From Spirogloea muscicola (lineage: Eukaryota; Streptophyta; Zygnematophyceae; Spirogloeales; Spirogloeaceae), in NCBI GenBank assembly GCA_009602725.1, contig WELB01000031.1, positions 101,263 to 111,408 of the forward strand: a stretch of DNA of 10,146 bases, read 5' to 3'. Position 1 is the stretch's first letter, and every line of letters starts with the position of its first letter. The notes under the pieces are model-generated. The model did no database searches. It was not told the origin of the DNA and saw nothing but the letters and a program-made list of their open reading frames with translations. Both the position numbers and the translations under genes were made by a program. Shown one piece after another: positions 1 to 6,078 of this stretch.

Positions 1-64
1 CGACAGCCCTCGCCGCCTCCTCAGCCGTGGCGGCGGTCGCTGGCGTTCCCTAGCGAGCCCGCTA

Positions 65-87
65 GGGGTTAGGGTTTAGGGTTTGGG
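65..87. repeat. Interstitial telomere-like repeat (TTTAGGG type)
   Basis: About three degenerate units (TTAGGG, TTTAGGG, TTTGGGG) read on the plus strand. TTTAGGG is the telomere unit of plants and many green algae. The minus-strand AAACCCTA is also the plant telo-box, but here it lies downstream of the probable start codon at 342. It is therefore more likely intronic or an old interstitial insertion than a promoter element. Confidence 0.7.
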
Positions 88-109
88 GCCGCGACTGACG
101 GGCATGACT

Positions 110-148
<39 letters not shown>

Positions 149-342
149 TGGCTGACCCTGTCCACCGGCACCTCCGCCTCGAGCGGCGGCTCGTCCTCGG
201 CGACGCGACCGCACGCCTCACACACGCGGCACGCCCCGACGGCGTCAAACGCCACCGCTGCCTCGCCGCACGCCTCGCACACCTCCGCGCCTTCGCCTTC
301 GCCGTCGCCGCCGCCGCCGCCGCCGCCGCCGCCGTCGTCCAT
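76..342 (-). CDS. First coding segment of a TFIIB-family factor (BRF1-like zinc ribbon), partial
   Basis: The ATG at 342 sits in a strong Kozak context (GCCGCCATGG). The product starts with a Gly/Asp/Glu-rich leader (residues 1-20), then a zinc ribbon with Cys22, Cys25, Cys41 and Cys44 spaced C-x2-C-x15-C-x2-C. It also has Asp33-Ala34 and a VCEACGRVAEDE segment after the second knuckle. This spacing and the D-A...V-C-x-A-C-G-x-V-x-E-D pattern match the N-terminal zinc ribbon of TFIIB-family proteins, best by eye BRF1, the TFIIIB subunit that recruits RNA polymerase III in the nucleus. A polyalanine run (66-78, from a GCC repeat) follows, and a stop lies at 76-78. The cyclin-fold repeats are absent, so the gene must continue leftward after an intron. 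A possible donor is AG|GTGCCG at about 171. If that is used, the polyalanine and telomere-like sequence are intronic. The family call rests on about 35 residues. Confidence 0.55.
107..149. repeat. CGG/GCC trinucleotide repeat
   Basis: About thirteen near-perfect CGG units. On the minus strand they encode the polyalanine run of the zinc-ribbon reading frame, or lie in its first intron. A related GCC tract at about 305-336 encodes the polyglycine leader in the same frame. Confidence 0.85.
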
Positions 343-417
343 GGCGGCAGCGGCGGAGCTCACGACGACATAGTGGCGCGCATGCAAAACTCTCAGCACT
401 TGCTGTCCGACTCCCCA

Positions 418-441
418 GGAAGAAAGTGCTCGCCCATGAAG
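418..441 (-). repeat. Partial 3' tail of the LINE/short hairpin family
   Basis: The stretch reads GGAAGAAAGTGCTCGCCCAT, the conserved terminus seen at 3263, 7101, 9603 and 9955, but without the adjacent hairpin. It lies 76 bp upstream of the zinc-ribbon start codon, so an insertion scar sits in the presumed 5' leader or promoter of that gene. Confidence 0.6.
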
Positions 442-445
442 GGAA

Positions 446-496
446 AATTTCGTGTTATTTGAAACAAACTAGGCCAATGGCCAAGTACAAAGGCAA
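446..496. repeat. Dispersed repeat, copy 1 (pair with 1606-1659)
   Basis: The core AAACAAAC-(N)A-GGCCAA-TGGCCAAGTAC-AAGGCAA recurs at 1623-1659 with a few changes. Similarity extends about 15 bp to the left. It contains a GGCCAA-TGGCC near-palindrome. The element class is unknown. Confidence 0.6.
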
Positions 497-587
497 GCAC
501 ATCTGAAGATGTACCTAACCTACAGCAGATTGACCCGCTCAGTAACTACTGGTCAAAACATAAAGGTCGCCAATCGATGCATGAATA

Positions 588-1235
588 CTAGATGTCAGAT
601 ACGAAGCCCTTCTGCCACCAACTAGAGCTCGCCCAGCTTTCTGGTGCAAAGCGTGGCAGGAGCTGATCGCATTGGGGGTAATCGGAGTAGTGCTGCACCT
701 TTCTGCATCTTTCTGTTCTGCACCTCCCACTGCGTGACCAGCGATGTGTGTCGATACTGGACCTTTATACGCCTCCATAACAACAACGTCGACCACGGCC
801 CGTGCTCCTCCACCAGATTGCACGCCCACAATGTCAAGTGTGCGGCGATGATGACAACCCTGGGCGTCCATGGTTATAGGCATGATATTGGTGACTTCCA
901 CGCCCGCACGGTAGCCGGCGTTGCGCATCAAGCCCGCCAGGGCATCGCAAAGGAAATTGTGAATGGCCACCACTTCGGGTCCGGTGGACATCTCAGCATG
1001 TGAGTGGCGAGCTCAGCACCCTCTGCACGGAAGCCGCACTCGCACTGGCGCACCCCAATCAGGCAGTCAGGTGGGAGGCCGAGGAAGAGTTGAAGCGATG
1101 TCCGATAAGAAAGCGCGGCCAGATTGACTGGTGGCTGGGAAAGGCCAGCCCAAAGGAATGGCCTCCGAAGCTGATGGTGAAGGCGTTGGCGACGGCGTGA
1201 GAGGTGATCCAATCGGTGGCACCAGGTGTGCCTAG
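588..1235 (-). pseudogene. LINE copy 1: connection region, CCHC knuckle and restriction-like endonuclease, 5'-truncated and frameshifted
   Basis: Read leftward from 1235, the translation begins APGATDWITSHAVANAFTIS, which aligns with SPGAAAWLSALPIYAALTI of the copy at 6644-7100. After the insertion at 1106-1163 it resumes at RTSLQLFLGLPPDC. A CCHC knuckle follows: CEC at about 1036-1044, then H and C (C-x-C-x11-H-x3-C) ending at 988. A frameshift near 988 leads to the frame containing RRTLDIVGV and AVVDVVV, which fits the R-x-x-D...D core of the restriction-like endonuclease (RLE) of R2/CRE-type LINEs. A second frameshift near 701 leads to KVQHYSDYPQCDQLLPRFAP, matching KERKYSDHPPGDAFAALAID of the copy at 3408. 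The frame ends at 588-590. The copy is clearly inactive. Confidence 0.8.
1101..1168 (-). mobile_element. Short hairpin retroposon (subfamily B) inside LINE copy 1, with 5-bp target-site duplication
   Basis: A 58-bp block (1106-1163) interrupts the LINE coding region and is flanked by direct TCCGA copies (1101-1105, 1164-1168). On the minus strand it starts GGCCATTCCTTTGGGCTGG, has the GGCTGG/CCAGCC hairpin and ends CGCGCTTTCTTA. Removing 63 bp joins the two LINE segments, which align with the uninterrupted copy apart from one extra frameshift. Related blocks lie at 3967-4059, 9168-9275 and 9857-9935. There is no room for any protein. Confidence 0.75.
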
Positions 1236-1396
1236 AGAAGTAAGTCATAAAGAAGAGGGGCTGGCAAAGCCAGACCAAAAAGGACAATGTCCAAAGCCAA
1301 AGAAAGAGGAGCCGGAAAAAGACTGCACCACAAATCACAAGACAATGCAGAGGGAAGCTCAGTACCCGCGAGTGACCACTCTCCATGCCCCAACCT
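1236..1396 (-). mobile_element. LINE copy 0: last codons, 3' UTR and hairpin tail
   Basis: Read leftward, a TRGY-stop end (stop at 1359-1361) is followed by a 3' UTR with TTTCTTTGGCTTTGGACATT, the palindrome GGACATTGTCC (1282-1292) and a hairpin GGCTTTGCCAGCCCCTCTTC (1256-1275). Homology with the other 3' ends stops near 1380-1396. The tail is followed immediately by the 5'-truncated copy 1. Long stop-free readings across this segment are chance read-through of UTR. Confidence 0.75.
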
Positions 1397-1517
1397 GCAT
1401 CAAAGAGAGAAATCGAGTAGTAGAGAGTCTTCCAGTAGAGGGCGATGGCTGTGATTTGGTCAGCCCAGAAAAGAGAATGAGCAAAGTTACGTGCATCAAA
1501 GCCCTGAGCCGACTTCT
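1397..1517 (-). other. Candidate exon of an unrecognised host gene
   Basis: This minus-strand segment is open between a possible acceptor (CTGGACTTAG or GTCGGCTCAG, about 1510-1520) and a good donor (GATGCAG|GTTGGG, about 1399). It reads GFDARNFAHSLFWADQITAI followed by ALYWKTLYYSISLFDA, a composition unlike random GC-rich translation. No family is recognised. A loose similarity to the A-x-FWADK segment of TPR proteins such as APC6 was considered but is not convincing. A plus-orientation tail fragment of the short element (about 1523-1542) lies just upstream. Confidence 0.25.
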
Positions 1518-1605
1518 AAGTCCAGCCACCAGTCAATTTGGAAGCACTGTCCTTTCCAAGTCCAGCCCCAACCACACACCTAGCTCTCGTGTGCAACTCA
1601 GCAGG

Positions 1606-1659
1606 AGTATTTTGTGTAAGTAAAACAAACGAAGGCCAAATGGCCAAGTACGAAGGCAA
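1606..1659. repeat. Dispersed repeat, copy 2 (pair with 446-496)
   Basis: Same orientation as the copy at 446-496, about 85% identical over the core by eye. The flanks differ, so the two copies are not one larger duplication. Confidence 0.6.
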
Positions 1660-1789
1660 CTCAATATATGGTGCTCTGTGGGCATGCCCGTCAATCAAAC
1701 ACCATGAACTGATTGTACAAGAGGGCTGGGAGTGCAAATAGCTAGCAGTCCAGCCAGAGCACATCTGCAAGTACTGCAAATGCGAGTGC

Positions 1790-1903
1790 TGAGCATCTTG
1801 AAGGCACCCTTGGCTTTGGCCCTCAGCACCCGGTGTGCCTGCTGATATGGTGTATCCTGCTGCACCGAGAAGTACAATTTCCCTGGCTCCAGCTCCTCCA
1901 GCT
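1790..1903 (-). other. Candidate exon of an unrecognised host gene
   Basis: A strong acceptor-like sequence on the minus strand (TTTCGGATTTTGTGCAG, ending about 1903) opens a frame reading LEELEPGKLYFSVQQDTPYQ, then QAHRVLRAKAKGAFKMLSTR. The ELEPGKLYF turn recalls the PG-x-LYF motif of plant DUF4228/PADRE proteins, but the rest does not clearly match. The donor is uncertain (GTACTT near 1786, or GTGCTG or GTGCCT inside the segment). Confidence 0.25.
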
Positions 1904-1964
1904 GCACAAAATCCGAAACAAGTCAGCTGGATTGAGTCCACGGTATAGTTGTCACTTCTTATCG

Positions 1965-2095
1965 TGCTTGTCGTCCTGCATAATCAAGGGCGTTCTGAAT
2001 CTTGAGCCAGCCATTGTACTCAACAGCAGAGGTGGTGAGGGCGTCTGCTGTCTCAGCGTGCCGCTGTGCATCACTTGTGAACATCTGTCCACAAT
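1965..2095 (-). other. Candidate exon of an unrecognised host gene, frame ambiguous
   Basis: After an acceptor-like TTGTGGACAG the minus strand reads MFTSDAQRHAETADALTTSA, then VEYNGWLKIQNALDYAG. A second frame is also open and ends in a charged DDKHDKK-stop tail, so the frame cannot be settled by inspection. No family is recognised. It lies between the other two candidate coding segments at similar spacing. Confidence 0.2.
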
Positions 2096-2149
2096 CCCAC
2101 TGTTCCATGCTACTTCAGAAGATATGCTATTGGTACAGTCTGCCGCATA

Positions 2150-2340
2150 GATTCAGGAAGACGGACTGTTGAAATCCAATCCAACAAAGTCAGTGTTGCT
2201 ATTGACAAACTGTGCCAGGCGCAACTTTTCCGAGCACGTTGACTTCCAGACTTCAGGTGCAAAGGCTAGCCAACTTGCGATCAAAGCTTTCTCTGACCTG
2301 GGACCAAGAGTTCCCCATTTCTGGACATTCGGGTGGGGGG
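2150..2340 (-). other. Candidate exon of an unrecognised host gene
   Basis: The minus strand is open for about 60 codons. It begins NVQKWGTLGPRSEKALIASW, continues through LAFAPEVWKSTCSEKLRLAQ to FVNSNTDFVGLDFN, and stops near 2153. A possible donor (AACA|GTCCGT) precedes the stop. Base composition is lower in GC than the LINE sequence. No domain is recognised. An overlapping minus frame (2253-2435) and plus frame (2212-2613) are also open but look less protein-like. Confidence 0.2.
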
Positions 2341-2350
2341 GTTTTTGGGT

Positions 2351-2388
2351 CGGAATCTAGACCACCTCGGGAGATGGTCCAGATTCCG
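2351..2388. repeat. 14-bp inverted repeat, 10-nt loop
   Basis: The arms CGGAATCTAGACCA (2351-2364) and TGGTCCAGATTCCG (2375-2388) pair with a single mismatch around CCTCGGGAGA. The element is not related to the GGGCTGGC hairpin family. Surrounding sequence from 2341 to 2584 is GC-rich, and I see no supportable gene there. Confidence 0.8.
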
Positions 2389-2584
2389 GCCGCCCTCGTG
2401 GCAAACGCGCGCGTTTCGTCCTTCAACGTGCCCAAAAAGGCGTCCTGGTCAGCGTCCCGATGTGCCGCCTTCGTGGCGTGCGACCACGACCGGGCCCGCG
2501 CCAGTGTTAACGCCGGTCATTCCATACGCGCGACACGTACCCATGGGCGCGGCCGACCGACCCGGTGTAACCCGGCCCTTACTA

Positions 2585-2756
2585 TGTCGAAGAAGAAAGT
2601 CGTCGCCCATTGAGGATAGAAGAATGAGCTCCATAGAAGACAGGGGCTGGCAGAAGCCAGCCAAAAAAGAATGGACAAAGCACGAGAAGGGGGCCAGGGA
2701 AGCGCTAAAGGAAAAATAGCACACACAGAAATAAAGCAGCTACGAATCAATTGTCG
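2585..2756 (-). mobile_element. Short hairpin element, subfamily C (long form), probable 5-bp target-site duplication
   Basis: Minus-strand copy of a block also seen at 7101-7239 and 9955-10073. Read leftward it starts TGATTCGTAGCTGCTTTATT, has TTAGCGCTTCCCTGGCCCCC, the hairpin at 2643-2662 (GGCTGGC/GCCAGCC) and ends near GACTTTCTTCTTCG. TGTCG occurs at 2585-2589 and 2752-2756, directly flanking the block. An extra 30-bp segment with a second CCATAGAAGA-like end (about 2612-2640) suggests an internal duplication. No tRNA-like A/B box and no ORF of its own were found. Confidence 0.65.
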
Positions 2757-2940
2757 CCCACCCTTTGCGCTGGCGCATATCCAGATTATAGAAGATTCGT
2801 AAGGCCGCCCCCCCCCCCGGCAAAACCCGCGCTGCCAGGTCGCGTCGACTGGCCGCGGCCCGCCGGGCTGCACGTGCATCGGAGCAGTCATTCACGCAGA
2901 TCCTCAACCACGTGTGTTGGTGTGCCAAGGGGAGAGCTGG
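2757..2940. other. Interval without a supportable gene; C11 homopolymer at 2808-2818
   Basis: This stretch separates the subfamily C element from the LINE copy at 2942. Minus-strand frames on either side of the C run read as different arginine-rich peptides (for example FYNLDMRQRKGWAT), which could be a frameshifted remnant. No family is recognised. The homopolymer is also a likely site of sequencing or assembly error. Confidence 0.4.
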
Positions 2941-2941
2941 T

Positions 2942-3262
2942 GAGAAAAAGAGAAAAAGAGGGCCTAGCAAAGCCAACCCAGAAAAGAATGGACAATGTCC
3001 TCAGGCCTCGTAGGGCCACAAACCAGTGCCCGGAAAGACCAAACTACACACCAAGACACGAAATGATGCAGATGGAAGCTCAGTATCCACGAGTGAGCAA
3101 CAGCAAATCAGAGCAACTCGAACTCGATCAGGAAAAGTGGCACTCTGCTGAGACCCTGAGGCAGCGGCCATGGCGCGGCCAGCGCGCGTGTCAATCGCAT
3201 GAGCCAAGGAGCGCTGGAGCGAGACCGCCACTTTCATTCGAAATACCTGAGCGAGGGAGCCG
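2942..3262 (-). pseudogene. LINE copy 3: 5'-truncated C-terminal extension plus 3' UTR and decayed hairpin tail
   Basis: From 3262 leftward the translation is GSLAQVFRMKVAVSLQRSLA, then HAIDTRAGRAMAAASGSQQS, the same as the C-terminal extension of the copies at 3408 and 6162. DNA similarity continues to a TRGY-stop end (stop at 3080-3082), after a frameshift. The 3' UTR has GGACATTGTCC (2990-3000) and a weakened hairpin (2959-2979). The copy begins exactly where the hairpin tail of the next copy ends (3263). Confidence 0.8.
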
Positions 3263-3828
3263 GAAGAAGGTGCTCGCCCATTGAGAAGAGGGGCTGGCAA
3301 AGCCAACCCAAAAAGAATGGACAATGTTCAAAGCCAAAGAAAGAGGTGCTGAAAAAGGACTACACTACAAAGTGCAAGATGGTGCAGAGGGAGATGCAGA
3401 GGGCTGCTCAGTATCCACGTGTGAGCAACAGCAGATCAGAGTAACTCGGAGCAGGAGAAGCGGCACTTTGCCAAGACCCGGAAGCAGCAGCCATAGCACG
3501 GCCAGCCCGCGCGTGGACCGCATGAGCCAAAGAGCGCTGCAGCGAGACCGCCAGCCTCATCCGAAAGACCTGCGAGAGGGAGCCGGCAGCATTGAAGCCT
3601 GGCGAACCCTGCCGCCGCTCGATGGCCTCCCGGGCAAGCCGCTGGAGGAGATCCAACCAGCCACTGCCAAATGCCCCGTGTACGTCAATGGCCAGTGCCG
3701 CGAAGGCATCGCCTGGAGGGTGGTCAGAGTACTTGCGCTCCTTACTCCGAGCCGCCAGAGCGACCGCGTGCCCGACGAGCGTCGCGGACCTCGCGGGGTT
3801 GGCCGAATCAACCGGGTTGGCCGAAGCA
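3263..3828 (-). pseudogene. LINE copy 2: end of restriction-like endonuclease, C-terminal extension, 3' UTR and hairpin tail
   Basis: Coding runs leftward from about 3828 to the stop at 3408-3410 in one open frame. It includes VDSANPARSATLVGHAVALA, the KERKYSDHP...FAALAIDVHGAFG segment (the K-x-x-K-Y part of RLE domains), and an extension of about 95 residues through GSLSQVFRMRLAVSLQRSLA to TRGY-stop. The catalytic aspartates upstream are missing because the copy joins duplicated sequence at 3826. The 145-bp 3' UTR contains CTTTCTTTGGCTTTG and a hairpin (3290-3309, GGTTGGC/GCCAGCC) and ends GCACCTTCTTC at 3263. This is the best preserved LINE 3' end in the window. Confidence 0.85.
3589..3727. 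repeat. Direct repeat within LINE endonuclease region, unit 1
   Basis: About 139 bp matching 3826-3963 with roughly a dozen differences. It encodes, on the minus strand, HPPGDAFAALAIDVHGAFGS and following residues. The offset between units is about 237 bp. The divergence suggests the duplication is not recent. Confidence 0.85.
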
Positions 3829-3963
3829 TTGAGGCCTGGCGAACCCGACCGCCGCTTGATGGCCTGCCGGGCAAGCTGCTGGAGGAGATCCAACCGGCCG
3901 CTGCCGAAGCCCCGTGAACGTCAATGGCCAAGGCCGCGAAGTCATCGCCTGGAGGGTGGTCAG
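3826..3963 (-). pseudogene. Direct repeat unit 2: second fragment of the LINE endonuclease/C-terminal region
   Basis: Homologous to 3589-3727. An indel near 3905 breaks the frame (LAIDVHGASAAAGW against LAIDVHGAFGSGW). The left edge joins the copy 2 coding sequence at 3825/3826, and the right edge joins the short inverted-repeat element at 3967. It may be a partial tandem duplication or a separate truncated insertion. Confidence 0.75.
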
Positions 3964-3966
3964 CTG

Positions 3967-4059
3967 TTGTCCATTCCTATGGGCTGGCTTTTCCAGATAC
4001 GCGGAAGCGCGGCCAGATTGACTGGTGGCTGGGAAAGGCCAGCCCAAAAGAATGGACAA
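3967..4059. mobile_element. 93-bp element with 28-bp terminal inverted repeats (two hairpin units head to head)
   Basis: The left end TTGTCCATTCCTATGGGCTG and the right end, read in reverse, TTGTCCATTCTTTTGGGCTG match at about 24 of 28 positions. The interior has the subfamily B tail (AGATTGACTGGTGG, GGCCGCGCTTCC). It looks like a complete miniature inverted-repeat element. It could equally be two short retroposons inserted in opposite orientation. Confidence 0.65.
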
Positions 4060-4109
4060 ATAGATAGGAGTGGTTACCCACATCTGTGGTGACCACGTAG
4101 GCACCGATG

Positions 4110-4218
4110 CGTGGAAAGGAAAGGAAGACTTGGGGAAAGCAGAAGGAAGGAGGGCGGTGGCTGTGGGAAAAGGGAAGACAGAAGAAGGAAAAGGGGAGGA
4201 AGCGGGCGAGAGAAAGTG
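4110..4218 (+). repeat. Purine-rich tract
   Basis: About 109 bp, mostly A and G on the plus strand, with few pyrimidine interruptions. It has triplex potential. On the minus strand the pyrimidine run ending TTTTCCCACAG (about 4167-4177) resembles a 3' splice acceptor, but no convincing exon follows. Confidence 0.5.
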
Positions 4219-4275
4219 CTTCCCAACAGAAGAAGCAGCTGGGCTGGCCATTCACAGCCCTCGCCCCAGTCGGAA
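4208..4275 (+). repeat. Hairpin-family fragment
   Basis: GAGAGAAAGTGCTTCCCAAC (4208-4227) resembles the tail, and GGGCTGGCCATTCACAGCCC (4241-4260) is the GGGCTG/CAGCCC hairpin form also seen at 9199 and 9379. Tail-like and hairpin parts are in mixed orientation, so this is a decayed or rearranged copy. Confidence 0.5.
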
Positions 4276-4408
4276 GAAGCTCACTTATTCAGCGCCAGCG
4301 GCCACCCGCCCGGCGCCCACTCCTCCGCCTCTGCCACACCCTCTGGCCGCTCGCCTGGCGTCCAACACCACGGCAGAGCTGCGCAGCGAGCAGCCCTGAC
4401 GGCGCGCA

Positions 4409-4846
4409 ATGCCGCTCGCGTTACCCCGGGCCGACGGCGATGGCAGCAGCGGCAGCGAAGGACCCGACGACGGGCGCGCCGGTGGGCGGGCGGGCACGGT
4501 GTGGGTGCCGATGGCCGCCGATGGCGGCGCCTTGTCGGACATGATCCCGGTGACCTTTGGCGACAATAGTCAGCAGGATGGTCGCACGCCCGCCAGTACC
4601 TCGTGCGGCGGCGGCGACGCGCCGGTAAATGACCTGAAAATGCACGTGCCAAAGCAACATAAAGAAGCGCTGCCGGCATTGGCGGCTGATTATTGGCCTT
4701 GGGCGCGCCTGTCGCTGCGTATGGGGCCCGGCCCTGGCGACGAGCCGCGCGAGCTGCCCGGGGCCACGAAGCTGGCGGCGCTGCCGCGCGGCGCGGGCTC
4801 CCCGGCCTGGCCCCTCTGCTTGCACATCGTGCATTCTGGTGCGTGA
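4409..4846 (+). CDS. Hypothetical GC-rich ORF, 145 residues
   Basis: The frame runs ATG to TGA, with third codon positions strongly G/C and codons rich in GCC, GGC, GAC and CTG. This favours it over the overlapping Arg/Pro-rich frames. The product begins MPLALPRADGDGSSGSEGPD, has an acidic/glycine N-terminal half (residues 8-65) and a Leu/Pro C-terminal half (KQHKEALPALAADYWPWARL). No signal peptide, membrane segment or known domain is seen. It could be an exon of a larger gene, since other plus frames stay open past 4846. GC richness alone can produce such ORFs. Confidence 0.3.
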   Translation: MPLALPRADGDGSSGSEGPDDGRAGGRAGTVWVPMAADGGALSDMIPVTFGDNSQQDGRTPASTSCGGGDAPVNDLKMHVPKQHKEALPALAADYWPWARLSLRMGPGPGDEPRELPGATKLAALPRGAGSPAWPLCLHIVHSGA

Positions 4847-5894
4847 TGCTCCGCCAGCTGCAGCAGTGTGCATCCACCAAGCCGCTACGCTCGGAGAAAG
4901 TAATGCAGAGGCCTGTAGGTTCCATTGGCGAATTTCGAACCGAAGCGCACGTTCAGCGCACCATTGCACGAGTAGATGCCCACGCCAGCCCTCGCGAGGA
5001 AGCTGGCTTCGCTTGCAGTCTTGCTGGTGGGAGGCTGCAGAGCTCACCGCCGGCAAAGTGGTGTTACATGTCCAACACGCACTGAGGCCTTACACTGCCG
5101 TGCAGCGAATCACTGGAAGCCACTTACTGAGGACAGGAGCGCTGCTAAGTCCGGATGCCCCATGCAGCATTGAGGTCCCGAGGCTTTCGCGTGGAGGGGT
5201 TGTGTAAGACTGTGCTGTCCCTTGCCTCGCAGTCATGGTGCAGCTTCTCATGGGCTCACCTGCCAGCCGGGAGAGACATACAAGGAGAGAAGAGGGAAGG
5301 GTTGGCCAAGCCATGCCGAAGCTTCCAAAACGCTCTTCCTAGAGAGCACGCGAGTTGTGCCACTTTCCTGCACTGAGCCGTGCAAGCTGCCCGGCACCTG
5401 CCTCTGGCCAACTCACATCTGCCACGGTTACTGCTGAGTGTCAGTTGCACACCAGAACTTTCATCCAGTGCCCCCCTATCCACTGCCGTAGCACGGGCCA
5501 CACATTCTATTGCTGCTCCATAGTACCTCGCTTTGTTCAGTTAGAAAAGAGCTGAGCAAAGCCAGGACATCACAAGGTTATGGACAGTGGATGCACAAAT
5601 TAGACCACCACCAGCTTGGGCTGAACAGAAAAATGGAAATGATAGCTTGCTCGCGAACTTCCATTGACAAGGGACTTCCCACTGTCATGAAGAAACTCAA
5701 GCGAGCGAGGGCCTCCTCCAAGGGCTGATGAATGTTGCAGTGGCGCGCCCTCACAGAAATGGATCCAGACACCCACTGACCGTCAGTCGCCAAGGCAGCC
5801 GCCCCTATAATAGGTGAGCGTGTGACGGCGAGGCCACAATAGTGACAGCCTGAAGGGCTCCGTCATGGTGGGCTCAGCCTGAACTTCGTCCTTC
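4847..5894. other. Interval with no recognised gene
   Basis: Several short frames are open on both strands (plus 4839-5207; minus 5578-5793, which reads SGSISVRARHCNIHQPLEEA and continues upstream to a C-x2-C pair near 5830). None has a recognisable domain or convincing splice borders. A weak hairpin-tail resemblance occurs at 5286-5318 (GGTTGGCCAAGCC). Confidence 0.4.
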
Positions 5895-6078
5895 GTTCAT
5901 TCTTTTTTGGGCTGCCTTTTTCCAGCCCCTATCAGGGAGGCCAAGCAGAGCGAGTACGCTGTCCATGCGGAAGACAAAGAAAGCGACTGGGGTATAAACA
6001 TTTCTTTGGGGTACAAAGAGAAAGTACCCGCCCATAGAGAAGAGGGGCTGGCAAAGCCAACCCAAAACGAATGGACAA
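5895..6078. mobile_element. 184-bp segment bounded by inverted hairpin units
   Basis: The left unit reads GTTCATTCTTTTTTGGGCTG...CCAGCCCCTATC (5895-5933). The right unit is its inverted counterpart GAGAAGAGGGGCTGGC...GAATGGACAA (6037-6078). The right unit is also the hairpin tail of the LINE copy that extends from 6079 to about 8205. The left unit may therefore be an independent opposite-orientation insertion next to that tail. Confidence 0.55.

Noticed and set aside
235-285. Plant B-box (CONSTANS-like) zinc finger
   Set aside because: The Cys spacing C-x2-C-x15-C-x2-C and the ED after the last CG fit a TFIIB/BRF zinc ribbon; the B-box His and Asp ligands are missing.
83-462. Plus-strand Ala/Pro/Ser-rich frames opposite the zinc ribbon
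   Set aside because: They are translations of the trinucleotide repeats and of the complement of the zinc-ribbon frame, which has the Cys pattern and a Kozak start.
928-1386. A single 152-codon minus-strand protein
   Set aside because: It strings together a LINE 3' UTR, the hairpin tail, a short-element insertion and the LINE knuckle region; the first half is untranslated sequence.
1516-1941. 141-codon minus-strand ORF across the candidate exon region
   Set aside because: It runs through the likely intron and a repeat copy in a different frame from the better candidate exons and shows no domain.
2585-2756. tRNA-derived SINE
   Set aside because: No A-box or B-box of an internal pol III promoter and no tRNA-like head could be found on either strand.
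2449-2891. Minus-strand hydrophobic ORFs containing LALPWPPSRALSI-like text
   Set aside because: The hydrophobic text is the subfamily C repeat read in frame; the same peptide appears at 7101-7239 and 9955-10073.
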